DNA of 64,000 bases from CALNBC01 sp040768925 (lineage in GTDB: Bacteria > Bacillota > Clostridia > Christensenellales > CALWSW01). The notes beneath the pieces are model-generated. The model saw only the letters and a program-made list of their open reading frames with translations, was not told the DNA's origin and did not search any database. A program made the translations under genes and the position numbers. The DNA is taken from assembly GCA_040768925.1 (NCBI GenBank), contig JAXGLZ010000003.1, forward strand, positions 434,001 through 498,000. The letters are read 5' to 3'. This document shows positions 18,252 through 26,520 of this stretch, one piece after another (within the stretch, counting starts at the first letter, position 1; each line of letters begins with the position of its first letter).

Positions 18252-18295
18252 AAAAAAAATCCCCCGATGAACAGTGGTTCTTTCGGGGTTTTTTG
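18252..18295 (-). terminator. Terminator of the recX-peptidase-acpS operon
   Basis: CCCCGA pairs with TCGGGG across a 15-base loop, with T8 following on the - strand and an A/T-rich flank on the other side. It lies about 170 bases beyond the acpS stop. The 160 bases between have no gene. Confidence 0.6.
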
Positions 18296-18462
18296 TGTTT
18301 AATCCGGCTGAAACGGCCCGTAAAGCCGATGATGCCTGCACTTTTCGGCCATCAGCCTTTCGCGGCCGCGGCGCCCGGCGATCCTTTTGCGATCCGGCGC
18401 CTTAATGGCATTTCGGAGCATGGCCGGCGGGTCCGCGCCCGTCAGGGGGTCTTCATTCCGTT

Positions 18463-19014
18463 TCAAAGCCCGTAGGACCGGATCAGCGAAAGGGCCGCCC
18501 CGTCCATCAGTTTTTTCCCCATTAATTCCCTTGCGCGAAGGGATTTGGACTTTCCCGTTTCGCGCAGCTTTTCAAGCTCGGCGGCCGTCCTTTCCTGGGT
18601 TTCGCAAAGGTCGGAAAACATCCGTTCGAATTTTTCCTGCCTGCCGTCTTCGAGGATCGCGACGGCGATGGCAAGCCCCCCCGTGTGGGTGATGGAAAGA
18701 TGCGTCCTTTCCGCCCCAAGCTCCGCCAGCTTTTCCATCGCCTTTTGGGAAAAGCGGAGGAAGGGCTTGCCGGAATCCTCGTGATCGACCCAAACGTCCA
18801 GCAGGGACAGCGGCCCCATCCCCGTGCCGAAGGCTTTCAGGGCCGCTTCCTTGGCGGCAAAGCAGGCCGCAGCGCTCTGGGCCTTTGACGCGCCTTTTTT
18901 GTTGATATACGCAAGCTCGGTAACTGTGAACACGCGGTCGCAAAACGCCTTTTCTTCGATGTTCTTTTCAAAGCGGGGGATTTCCGCCGCGTCGATCCCC
19001 ACCCCCCTGATCAT
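18463..19014 (-). CDS. acpS: Holo-[acyl-carrier-protein] synthase
   Basis: Transfers 4'-phosphopantetheine from CoA to acyl carrier protein. The conserved GVGIDAAEI at the start supplies the Mg-binding aspartate (residue 8), and FAAKEAALKAFGTG supplies the second metal ligand and the CoA-contacting lysine. LSITHTGG closes the core. The usual length is about 120 residues; this one has 183, with a charged, helical 60-residue C-terminal extension of unknown purpose. The start overlaps the stop of the upstream peptidase gene by four bases, so it is the third gene of the recX operon. Confidence 0.9.
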   Translation of the reverse strand: MIRGVGIDAAEIPRFEKNIEEKAFCDRVFTVTELAYINKKGASKAQSAAACFAAKEAALKAFGTGMGPLSLLDVWVDHEDSGKPFLRFSQKAMEKLAELGAERTHLSITHTGGLAIAVAILEDGRQEKFERMFSDLCETQERTAAELEKLRETGKSKSLRARELMGKKLMDGAALSLIRSYGL

Positions 19015-19931
19015 GGCTTCACCGCCATCTGGACGGCTTTTGCGGTCACCTCCGCCGCGGCCGCGAAAATCGGGAACAGGGCGGTTTTATCCCCAATCGG
19101 AATCTCCCCCGTAGAAAGGCCGAACAGGGTGTCGCCGTCAAAGGGCGTGTGCACCGGCCGTATGGCCAGGGCAAGCCCGTCGTGCCCCATCGTGGCCAGG
19201 CGGTTCGCCTCTTCCCGGGTCAGCTTCGCGTTCGTCGCGATCACGCCGATCGTGGTGTTCGCCCCGGCGGCGGGCGCGGCAAAGGGCGAGGCGAGAAGGG
19301 CCATCGTGTTGAGGTGCGCGCCGCCCTTGTTCAGCCCGGCCAGGATTTCCCCCGAATGATGGTCGTAAACATCCCCCATGGCGTTGACGACGACCAGCGC
19401 CGCCACGAGGATCCCCCCCGGCAGGGTCAGCGCAAAGCTGCCCAGGCCGCCCCTTTCGCAATGCTCCATGCCCAGGAGCTTGCCGACGGTGGCGCCGGTT
19501 CCCGCGCCGACCGCGCCGTTTTTTACTTCCGCTTCGGTGGCGTTTCCGCATGCGGCGTAACCCGACTGCGCATCCGGCCGGACGGAAAAATCCCCCACGC
19601 CAAGGTCAAAGATCACCGCGGCGGGAACAATGGGCACGGGGCAGACGCCGGAATCGAAACCGATTCCCCGTTCAAAGAGCCATCGCATCGCCCCATCCGC
19701 CGCGGCAAGGCCAAAGGCGCTGCCGCCGCACAGCATGACCGCGTTCACCCGCTCCACAAGGTGGTACCCGGTCAAAAGGTCGGTCTCCCGGGTTCCGGGC
19801 GCGGCACCCCGAACGTCCACCCCGCAGACCGCCCCGCCTTCGCAAAGAATGGCGGTGCAGCCGGTTTTTGCCGAATCGTCGGTATCGTGGCCCACCTTGA
19901 GGCCCCGTATCGCAGTAAGCGTTTGGTTCAT
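19011..19931 (-). CDS. P1-family (S58/DmpA-NylC-like) autoprocessing peptidase or amidase
   Basis: A 306-residue member of the DmpA/NylC fold, N-terminal-nucleophile hydrolases that cleave themselves into two chains. The motif GANTTIGVIATNA (about residues 225-237) has the Asn-Thr pair that is the self-cleavage site and nucleophile in NylC-type enzymes; DmpA-type relatives use Gly-Ser. GGSAFGLAAADG near residue 70 is also typical. Substrates range from aminopeptidase to oligoamide; none can be predicted here. The ATG at 19931 has GGAGG five bases upstream. It lies between recX and acpS. Confidence 0.85.
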   Translation of the reverse strand: MNQTLTAIRGLKVGHDTDDSAKTGCTAILCEGGAVCGVDVRGAAPGTRETDLLTGYHLVERVNAVMLCGGSAFGLAAADGAMRWLFERGIGFDSGVCPVPIVPAAVIFDLGVGDFSVRPDAQSGYAACGNATEAEVKNGAVGAGTGATVGKLLGMEHCERGGLGSFALTLPGGILVAALVVVNAMGDVYDHHSGEILAGLNKGGAHLNTMALLASPFAAPAAGANTTIGVIATNAKLTREEANRLATMGHDGLALAIRPVHTPFDGDTLFGLSTGEIPIGDKTALFPIFAAAAEVTAKAVQMAVKP

Positions 19932-19944
19932 TTGCCCCTCCGTT

Positions 19945-20598
19945 TCAGCAGGATTCGTCCTCATCCGACAGGATCTGCCGCAGCGCGCTGTTGATGACGT
20001 CATATGAAAAGCCCTTGAGGACCAGCCTTCTAACAAGCTTTTCCCTTTTCTTCCTCGGGTCCGTCTCCTCGATCCTGCGGCTTAATTTTATTGCCCAGGA
20101 AAGCGCGTTTTCCCGTTCTGTCTCCTCGTCCACGGCCGAAAGAGCCTCTTTCGCCGTTTCGCCGTCTATCCCGAACCGGTACAGCTTGCCGGCGACCGAG
20201 CGCTTGCCCATGCCTTTATTTTCCACCTGCTGCTTGACAAATCGGGAAGCATAGTCCTTGTCATCCACATAACCGTAGTTTTCGAGCTTTTCTATGGTCG
20301 CTCTCACCACTTCTTCCGAAAAGCCTTTTTTCGCCAGGTTTCGCTCCATCTGGCTCTTTGTTCTGTCCGTCGCCGTCAGGTAATTCAGGGCGGCGTTCAT
20401 CGCCTTTTTGCCCTCTTCTTCCCTTTCCAGCTCCGCCGCGAAGCTTTCCGGCATGGTGTAGCTTCCCTTTTGCATGGCGGAGGCGGTCCCCAAACAGGCG
20501 TCGCAGTCAAAGCCGCAGTTGGGGCAGACGCACCTGCTCTCCGCCCCCCGCTCCACCTGACCCATAAAAGTTCCGCAAACCGGACATCCGCACTGCAT
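19945..20598 (-). CDS. recX: RecX-family regulator with N-terminal zinc ribbon
   Basis: RecX proteins bind RecA filaments and limit their activity. The helical RecX repeats occupy about residues 60-210 (ALNYLTATDRTKSQMERNL, KGFSEEVV, YGYVDDKDYA, GFSYDVI). Unusually, the first 35 residues hold two Cys-x2-Cys pairs (CPVC and CPNC), a zinc-ribbon-like addition not found in standard RecX. ATG at 20598 has AAAGGGAG eight bases upstream. It is the first gene of the recX-peptidase-acpS operon and is divergent from the gene at 20721. Confidence 0.85.
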   Translation of the reverse strand: MQCGCPVCGTFMGQVERGAESRCVCPNCGFDCDACLGTASAMQKGSYTMPESFAAELEREEEGKKAMNAALNYLTATDRTKSQMERNLAKKGFSEEVVRATIEKLENYGYVDDKDYASRFVKQQVENKGMGKRSVAGKLYRFGIDGETAKEALSAVDEETERENALSWAIKLSRRIEETDPRKKREKLVRRLVLKGFSYDVINSALRQILSDEDESC

Positions 20599-20661
20599 CG
20601 CGTTCACTCCCTTTCGGTTCAATGATAGCATAAAAACGCCTTTTATGGTATACTGGCACAC

Positions 20662-20690
20662 AAGGTAAGGAGGGTTGAACTCCTTACCTT
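20662..20690. repeat. Perfect 11-bp inverted repeat between divergent genes
   Basis: AAGGTAAGGAG and its exact complement are separated by seven bases, midway between recX and the divergent secreted protein. A TATACC-like -10 for recX lies just to the left. This is either an operator shared by both genes or a leader hairpin that carries an SD-like sequence. Confidence 0.5.
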
Positions 20691-20720
20691 ATCATCCGAA
20701 TCGTTGATGGAGGCGGTCCT

Positions 20721-21455
20721 TTGAAACGCATCATTTTGTTCACCGCCGTTCTGCTGGCGTTCCTGCTCTTGGCCCCCGCCGCTTCAACAGCGGAAATACT
20801 GGGAACCAACAGCTCCGGCGAAGGGGTCCACAGGCTCCAGCAGCGGCTTTTTGACCTGGATTATTTCAATTACAAGCCCACCGCGAATTACGGCAGCATG
20901 ACCCGCTCCTCCGTGATGAAGTTCCAGGAATACAACGGGCTTCCGGCAGACGGCATCGCCGGCGAGCAGACCGTTTCCGTGCTTCTTTCCGCTTCCGCAA
21001 AGCGGATGCCCATTCTCGGCAGCATCCCCTTCGGCCCGACGGAAGGGCCGGGAACCTCCGGCGGGGCGGACGTTGCCTGGAACGAAGTCGATTCCCTGTT
21101 CAAAAGCGGCGCAACGGCGACCGTGACCGATTGGGTTACGGGCAGGACCTTCAGCGTCAAGCGCACGGGCGGCACCAACCACGCGGTGGTCAAACCCGTT
21201 TCCGCGGAGGATGAGCAGACCTATCTCGACGTTTTCGGCGGAACCGCAAACTGGTCCAAGCGGGCGGCCGTCGTCGTCGTGGACGGCAGGCGCGTCGCCG
21301 CCTCCATGGCGGGCATGCCCAGGGGCGAGGGATCTTGGTCCGCGGGGAACGGGCTCGCCGGCGGGTTCGACCTTTACTTTTCGGGCAGCACGGCTGATTT
21401 TTGCGGCTTTGCGGACGCGGAGCACACGGCAAACATCAAAAAAGCGACCATCTGA
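20721..21455 (+). CDS. Secreted peptidoglycan-binding protein
   Basis: A 244-residue exported protein. The signal peptide spans about 1-24 (KR, then a long Leu/Ala core, AASTA cleavage). A PG_binding_1 domain follows at about 30-90 (GVHRLQQRLFDLDYF...MKFQEYNGLPADGIAGEQTV). The C-terminal 130 residues form a separate domain with TVTDWVTGRTFSVKRTGG and a NHAVVKP stretch, shared by some cell-wall proteins of spore-formers; its activity is unknown. The start is TTG with GGAGG seven bases upstream. It probably acts in the wall or cortex. Confidence 0.8.
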   Translation: MKRIILFTAVLLAFLLLAPAASTAEILGTNSSGEGVHRLQQRLFDLDYFNYKPTANYGSMTRSSVMKFQEYNGLPADGIAGEQTVSVLLSASAKRMPILGSIPFGPTEGPGTSGGADVAWNEVDSLFKSGATATVTDWVTGRTFSVKRTGGTNHAVVKPVSAEDEQTYLDVFGGTANWSKRAAVVVVDGRRVAASMAGMPRGEGSWSAGNGLAGGFDLYFSGSTADFCGFADAEHTANIKKATI

Positions 21456-21552
21456 TTCAGCGGCGCATTCCAAAAATGCCGCCCAGCGCGGCTGTTTTTG
21501 CGCCCGCGTTTTCCCCGTCCCGCCGCCATGCGCAAACAAAAATAAAAATGCG

Positions 21553-21588
21553 AAAAAAGCCCGCCGGATCTTGTGCCGGCGGGCTTTG
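21553..21588 (-). terminator. Terminator between convergent genes
   Basis: AAAGCCCGCCGG and its perfect complement flank an 8-base loop. The - strand side ends in T6, which fits the hydrolase operon ending at 21625. It may also stop transcription from the + strand gene. Confidence 0.8.
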
Positions 21589-21624
21589 TGCGGTCAGCGC
21601 GGAATCGGTATCACGATTGCTCGG

Positions 21625-22467
21625 TCAATACAGGTTCTGGGCCAGGAAGGCGAAAATCTCTCCAAAATACGAGTATTCAGTGAACTTGACGTCCGTATGG
21701 CCCGCGCCGGGAACAAGGTGCAGGGCGACCCGGTCCCTTCCGATGGCGGCGGCCAGGGCCTCGGCCATCTCCACCGACTGGGCGGGAGGAACGATTACGT
21801 CCTCCGTCCCATGGAAGAGGATCATGGGCGGCGTGTCCGAGTTTACGAGCAGCGCCGGGCTCGCTTTTTTGTAAAGCTCCGGGGCTTCGCCGATCGTCAC
21901 CCCAAAGAGCTTTGCCTCCGGCGAATCGGGGGAGGCCACGGGCGGGTACCCCCGGGTGATCCCGCTTTCTTTAAATTGCCTGTCTATGCTGGTCATGTTC
22001 AGCACGCCGAAGAAGATCACGGCGGCCTGAACATCCTCCGGTTCGTTGGGGTAGCCCAGGGAAAGATCGTCAAACTCGGCGGCACCCATGGTGGTCGCAA
22101 GCATGGCCGCGTAATACCCGCCGGCGGAAGCGCCGCAGGCGATGAAATGGTTCGGGTCCAGCAGGAATTCCGCCGCGTGGGCGCGCAAAAAGCGCACCGC
22201 CGCCTTGCCCTCGACAATCGGCTTCGGAAACCTTTCCTTCGGAGCGAGGCTGTAATTCAGCGCGGCAACGGCGTAGCCCCCCTTCAGCATGGGCAGGGCA
22301 TAGACCAGTCGTTTCTCCTCGTTTTTGTCCCCCTTGGTGTAGGACCCGCCGTGAAAATACACCACAAGGGGGAAAGGGCCTTCGCCCACTTCCGGAAGAT
22401 AAATGTCCAGCGCGGGGCCGCCCCCGCCCAGGGTGGTGTATGGGATATCACTGAATTTGCGGTACAT
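21625..22467 (-). CDS. Alpha/beta hydrolase (carboxylesterase/HSL-like)
   Basis: A 280-residue cytosolic hydrolase. The oxyanion-hole motif is FHGG (about 39-42). The nucleophile elbow is G-A-S-A-G-G (serine about 113). The acid is probably the aspartate in GTEDVIVPP and the base the histidine in GAGHTD. This matches esterases that act on short acyl esters. It follows the CNNM gene after 33 bases with an AAAGGAG site, so the two form an operon ending at the 21553 terminator. Confidence 0.85.
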   Translation of the reverse strand: MYRKFSDIPYTTLGGGGPALDIYLPEVGEGPFPLVVYFHGGSYTKGDKNEEKRLVYALPMLKGGYAVAALNYSLAPKERFPKPIVEGKAAVRFLRAHAAEFLLDPNHFIACGASAGGYYAAMLATTMGAAEFDDLSLGYPNEPEDVQAAVIFFGVLNMTSIDRQFKESGITRGYPPVASPDSPEAKLFGVTIGEAPELYKKASPALLVNSDTPPMILFHGTEDVIVPPAQSVEMAEALAAAIGRDRVALHLVPGAGHTDVKFTEYSYFGEIFAFLAQNLY

Positions 22468-22500
22468 TGCGACTCCTTTGGGGAATTTTCTAAATCGGCT

Positions 22501-23835
22501 CTAATCCCCGTTGTGTTTTTGCCCGCCGTCGTCCGCCTTCTTGACCCGCGCCCATTCGACGCGCCTGTCCGCGATTTCTTCGACCCAGATGTGCAGGCCG
22601 TTGGCTTCCACCTCCGGGGTTTCGCCGTCGTCCGGAATGATCCCCAGCTCCCCGAACACCATGCCGCCCAGGGTATCGAACTCGTCCTCCGGCAGGGGGA
22701 TTTCGAAAAGCTCGCTGAGCGTATCCAGCCCGACGCTGCCGCGCATGCGCCAGACGCCGTCCCCAAGCTGCTCCATATCCTCCTCGATGGGGTCGAATTC
22801 GTCGTAAATATTGCCGACGATCTCCTCCAGCAAATCCTCCATGGTGATGATGCCGTTAAAGCCGCCGTATTCATCCACCACGATGGCCATATGGATCTGC
22901 CTGGACTGCATCTCGCGAAAGAGCACATCCGCCTTGACGCTGTCCGGCACGAAATAAGGCGGGCGGATGATCTGCCGCAGGGATTTCGGCTCCTTGACCC
23001 TCAGGTTGACGAAATAGTCCCTGAGATACAATACGCCGATGACGTCGTCCATATCCTCGTCGTAAACGGGGAAGCGGGAATGCCCGCTTTCCACGATCTG
23101 CTTCTCAAGCTCCGCGAGGTCCTCGTCCGCCCAGACCGTCACGGTGTCCGTGCGGTGGATCATCAGATCTTCCGCGGTGCTGTCGTTAAATTCGAATATA
23201 TTGTCGATCATCTCGCGCTCGTCCGCGCCGATGGCGCCCTTTTCGCCGCCGATGTCCACCATGAGGCGGATGTCGTCCTCGGAGACGGCCTCTGCTTCGT
23301 CCTTCGGGTCCATCCTGAGCATGCGCAGCACGCCGTTGGTGGATTTGGAGAGCAGCCAGACGACGGGCTTGGTCAGCGCCGCGCAGAAGCGGATGACGCC
23401 GGCCACCTTCTTTGCGATCCGCTCGGGCTTTTTCTGGGCGATGCGCTTGGGCACCAGCTCGCCGAACACCAGCGTAACATAGGAAAGCACAAGCGTAACC
23501 CCGATGACGCAAAGGGTCTCGAGGGTCTTCAGTTCCATCGTCGTTCCCGCGGCCTTGACGGCCGCGACGATCCTCGAAGCGAAGTTGCTGGCGGCAAAAG
23601 CGCTGCCAAGGAAACCCGCCAGGGTGATCGCCACCTGAATGGTGGATAAAAAGCGCGCGGGATTTTCCGTTAAATACTGGAGTTTTTTGGCTTCGGGATT
23701 ACCGTCTTCCGCCTGGCGGTTGATTTTGCTTTCGTTGAGGGAGATGACCGCGATTTCGGTCATTGCAAAAAAAGCGTTGATGCCAATCAAAACGACCTGC
23801 AACAGCAATTGCCATATGAGTGGGTCGTCGGACAA
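22501..23835 (-). CDS. CNNM/CBS-pair membrane protein (TlyC/CorC family)
   Basis: A 444-residue integral membrane protein. An N-terminal DUF21/CNNM domain with about four membrane segments (residues 1-190) includes FFAMTEIAVISLN. A CBS pair (about 215-335) and a C-terminal CorC/HlyC domain (about 350-430) follow. Family members are implicated in Mg2+/Co2+ efflux; the old hemolysin name is misleading. The start is TTG with AAAGGAG nine bases upstream. It is cotranscribed with the hydrolase and divergent from the deacetylase. Confidence 0.9.
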   Translation of the reverse strand: MSDDPLIWQLLLQVVLIGINAFFAMTEIAVISLNESKINRQAEDGNPEAKKLQYLTENPARFLSTIQVAITLAGFLGSAFAASNFASRIVAAVKAAGTTMELKTLETLCVIGVTLVLSYVTLVFGELVPKRIAQKKPERIAKKVAGVIRFCAALTKPVVWLLSKSTNGVLRMLRMDPKDEAEAVSEDDIRLMVDIGGEKGAIGADEREMIDNIFEFNDSTAEDLMIHRTDTVTVWADEDLAELEKQIVESGHSRFPVYDEDMDDVIGVLYLRDYFVNLRVKEPKSLRQIIRPPYFVPDSVKADVLFREMQSRQIHMAIVVDEYGGFNGIITMEDLLEEIVGNIYDEFDPIEEDMEQLGDGVWRMRGSVGLDTLSELFEIPLPEDEFDTLGGMVFGELGIIPDDGETPEVEANGLHIWVEEIADRRVEWARVKKADDGGQKHNGD

Positions 23836-23893
23836 GAGTTTCAGCTCCTTTCAATCCGCAGGGAATGCTGGTATAAATCCCTGTGTGGCTGGT

Positions 23894-23922
23894 ATTATAT
23901 CAGAATTGTGCCTGCTTTGCAC
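23894..23922 (-). promoter_or_regulatory. Likely promoter of the CNNM-hydrolase operon
   Basis: A perfect TATAAT on the - strand with a weak -35 (GTGCAA) 17 bases upstream, about 60 bases before the TTG start. It lies in the 144-base divergent region shared with the deacetylase. Confidence 0.5.
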
Positions 23923-23979
23923 GCAATTTTCACAAAATACCGCGCCGCTTTGCATATCCTCCAAAAGGAGGTGTGGAAA

Positions 23980-24762
23980 ATGAAACGGTATATCAGGCAA
24001 TTTTGGATCCCGGGGCTTTTGTCCCTTTTCGTGCTTGCGCTTTTCCTCTTCGGCAAACCGGCCGAAATCCAACCGGACAAGTACGAAAACTACGTCGCCG
24101 CAGACACCCTTTCCGGCAAGCGGGTGCTGCCGGTTTACGGGGTGGAGCGGACGGACGGCGCGATCGCCCTGACCATCGACGCGGCCTGGGGCGCGGATAA
24201 AACCCCGGAAATACTCTCCATCCTGAAAGAACGGGGGATAACGGCCACCTTTTTCCTTGTGGGCCGCTGGGTGCGCGAATTCCCGGAGCAGGCCAAAGCG
24301 ATCATCGAAGCCGGCCACCTCGTCGGCAGCCACAGCGACAGCCACGCCCATTTTTGCGCCCTGACAAACGAGCAGATCGAACAGGAGCTGAAGGCGACCG
24401 AGGACGCCCTGATCACCGCCGGGGCAAAAAAGCCCACCCTGTTCCGGCCGCCCTATGGCGAATACGACGACCGGGTGGTCCAAAAGCTGCGGGATCTCGG
24501 CTACCAGGTGATCCAATGGTCCATCGATACCCTGGATTGGAAAGAAGGGCGCACCGCGGGCCAGGTGCTGGAAGTCGTATTCCGGAAAGCGGCGCCCGGC
24601 TCGATCATACTATGCCACAACAACGCGGAGAGCATCGTGGAATACCTCCCCTCCCTGCTCGACGAGCTTACATCCAGGGGCTATGAATTTGTTACCGTTG
24701 GAGAGCTGATTTATTCAGGATTCAACATCGACAACAACGGAATCCAGCATCCGGAAAGCTGA
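23980..24762 (+). CDS. Polysaccharide deacetylase, PdaB/YlxY-like
   Basis: A 260-residue membrane-anchored or exported NodB-fold enzyme, expected to deacetylate cell-wall glycans. One N-terminal membrane helix (about 5-25) acts as an anchor. Motif 1 is ALTIDAAWG, the A-W-G variant of sporulation-type PdaB proteins instead of T-F-D-D-G-P. Motif 2 is H-S-D-S-H, with metal histidines. Motif 3 is RPPYGEYD, and LDW and ILCHNN supply the late motifs. All catalytic ligands are present. ATG at 23980 has AAAGGAGGTG just upstream; in-frame starts further 5' run through the promoter region and are not used. Confidence 0.88.
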   Translation: MKRYIRQFWIPGLLSLFVLALFLFGKPAEIQPDKYENYVAADTLSGKRVLPVYGVERTDGAIALTIDAAWGADKTPEILSILKERGITATFFLVGRWVREFPEQAKAIIEAGHLVGSHSDSHAHFCALTNEQIEQELKATEDALITAGAKKPTLFRPPYGEYDDRVVQKLRDLGYQVIQWSIDTLDWKEGRTAGQVLEVVFRKAAPGSIILCHNNAESIVEYLPSLLDELTSRGYEFVTVGELIYSGFNIDNNGIQHPES

Positions 24763-24819
24763 AACCGGGTTCTTCCCCCTTTATTTTGCCGCCGCCCATG
24801 GGTTGAACGCCGCAATCGC

Positions 24820-24887
24820 GCAGCAAATCAGCCAATGCGCGGCCGAACAATAAGCAGCAAATCAGCCAATGCGGGGCCGAACAATAA
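24820..24887. repeat. Two tandem 34-bp direct repeats
   Basis: GCAGCAAATCAGCCAATGCG begins each copy and ACAATAA ends it; the copies differ by one base. They lie in the 1-kb gene-free region after the deacetylase. No open frame or hairpin explains them. Confidence 0.8.
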
Positions 24888-25209
24888 AAAGCAAGCAGCC
24901 CGGTCCCGCCGCGCTCCCGCCCTTCCCTTTCGGCGGCGAAAACCAAAGGGCCTAAGAGCGGGATGAGCGGCGTCATCGCTTTTGCGGACAAGCCCACGGG
25001 CCGGTTGCCGGTGTTTTGCCGGTAACCCCCAGGCCCGCGCGGAACCTGCCCCGTCGTTCCGAAACGCCGCGAAAAACGGGTCCCTTTTTGAATGGAGCCC
25101 GGTGGCAGTGTATTCGTTTACCCGTCCGTCCGAAAATCGTTCGCCGGGTCGCCGGCTTGTTCGGCTTATCCGGCAGTATGCACGCGCGGGGAGGCGGGCG
25201 GCAGGGCCG

Positions 25210-25560
25210 TTCCGTTCACGGCTCGCGGCGCGAGCGCGCCTGGGGCCTAAAGGTTCCGGCCTTTTCCGGCCTGTGGCCAACCCATTTGACTTTGGCTGCG
25301 CCTTTCGCGGCGCAGGAAGCCCGGATTACGCCGCCATCCAGGGAGAATTCCACAGCGGCGGTGGCGCTGCCGCAGTCGTCGGCATGGCCCTCAAACGTCA
25401 AGGGAATCGCCCACCTTGAACGCCGCGCCGTCAAACTCGTTCAGAATGCTGACCTTGGCCCGCCGGGCGGGGTCGGCGGACTCGGTTTCCGGGATTTTTC
25501 CCCCGGCGGTCAGCTTGATTTCCGTCACCTGGCGGGTGAAGCAGGACGCCGCAACGTTTT
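25210..25560 (-). pseudogene. Decayed molybdenum-cofactor oxidoreductase (Mo-co dimer) fragment
   Basis: Two frames joined by a frameshift read like the dimerisation domain of sulfite-oxidase-like enzymes. The first is VTEIKLTAGGKIPE...FDGAAFKVGDS. The second is IPLTFEGHADDCGSATAAVEF (shortened here) with SLDGG, then KWVGHRPEKAGTF. The usual F-x-G-Y-A-D-D...V-x-F-S-x-D-G-G and P-E-x-A-G-T-Y patterns are recognisable. The Mo-pterin domain is absent. The rest of 24888-25680 shows no other gene. Confidence 0.45.
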
Positions 25561-25685
25561 ACGATTGAATACTGAAACGGAACACCTTGCGAAACTCCGT
25601 TCTTTTCGTTCGCGCCCTATTTATCTCACAATCGTTTTTTTGCGGCTGATTTGCACGAACGGCATAATACCGGCACCGAACGGCA

Positions 25686-25715
25686 TTGCTCCCTTCCGCC
25701 GGGCAAAGCTATAAT
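25686..25715 (+). promoter_or_regulatory. Promoter of the LytTR-kinase operon
   Basis: TTGCTC and a perfect TATAAT are 18 bases apart, about 90 bases before the first gene. Immediately upstream, two imperfect direct repeats (CACGAACGGCAT at about 25653 and CACCGAACCGGCAT at about 25673) lie two helical turns apart. This is the arrangement LytTR regulators bind; the assignment is inference. Confidence 0.6.
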
Positions 25716-25803
25716 AAAATAACAAATGGCAATTCTTGTATAGGTTTCTCCAAGTGGTCAATGAAATGGCGAACTGCCCGGCGGGATCTGGAGGTAGACT
25801 GAC

Positions 25804-26520
25804 GTGCGCTTCGGAATTTATTCAGAAGACAAAGCCTTCCGGGCCTCCCTGCGCCAAGCCGTTCAGGCCTGGAGCGCCGGCGTCTGCGCTGAAGTGACAT
25901 CGAAGGAATGGCCCGATTGGCCTTCATTTTTGAATGACCGGGAGACCGGTGCCTGCGGCATCCTTTTTTGGGATGCGGATAGCTGGAACGTTCAGCTTGA
26001 AACGATTTCAGACCGCCTGCACGGCGTCGGCGCCCTATTTATATGTTCCGACAGCCGCCTCGCCGCCATCGACAGTTATGCGCTGCACCCAAACGGATTT
26101 TTGACGAAGCAGGTCACGGCCGAAGTTCTGGAACGGTCGCTTTACCCCTGTTTCCATCTTTGGAAGGAAGCGCTTTGCTGCCTGGATCTTTCCATCGGCC
26201 GCAACAGGGTCAGCCTGCCGATCTGCGAACTGATCTGGGCGGAGGCCATGGGCCGAAGCTGCGTGCTCCACAGCGCCCACGGCCAGATAACGGCCAACGA
26301 ATCGCTGCTCGATCTTGCCGCGCACCTCCCGCCGGATATTTTTCTGCGCTGTCAGAAAAGCTTTCTCGTCAACCTCCGCCACATTCGGGCCGTTGGAAAC
26401 GGCATCCTCACCATGTCGGACGGGGCGGAGGTCCCCGTCGGCCGAAACTGCCGGAACGCCGTCTTTCAGGCGCATACGGCGTTCCGAAGCGTCTGGACCA
26501 GCCGGCACACGGAAATTTGA
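25804..26520 (+). CDS. LytTR-family regulator with divergent receiver domain
   Basis: A 238-residue DNA-binding response regulator. The receiver (about 1-115) keeps an aspartate at the strand-3 position (LFWDADS) and a lysine (FLTKQV) but is otherwise far from consensus, so phosphorylation is uncertain. The LytTR domain (about 140-235) shows ICELIWAEAMGRS, LHSAHGQITANESL, RCQKSFLVNLRHI and the final VPVGR. The start is GTG with GGAGGT upstream. It is the first of three genes with a second LytTR regulator and a GHKL kinase. Confidence 0.8.
   Translation: MRFGIYSEDKAFRASLRQAVQAWSAGVCAEVTSKEWPDWPSFLNDRETGACGILFWDADSWNVQLETISDRLHGVGALFICSDSRLAAIDSYALHPNGFLTKQVTAEVLERSLYPCFHLWKEALCCLDLSIGRNRVSLPICELIWAEAMGRSCVLHSAHGQITANESLLDLAAHLPPDIFLRCQKSFLVNLRHIRAVGNGILTMSDGAEVPVGRNCRNAVFQAHTAFRSVWTSRHTEI

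Noticed and set aside
21211..23649. 812-codon open frame on the + strand
   Set aside because: It is antisense to the alpha/beta hydrolase and CNNM/CBS genes, which have clear motifs, starts and ribosome sites. Long antisense frames are expected in GC-rich coding DNA.
25016..25714. 232-codon open frame on the + strand in the gap before the LytTR operon
   Set aside because: Composition is that of a shadow; the opposite strand shows the decayed Mo-co-dimer pattern. No ribosome site.
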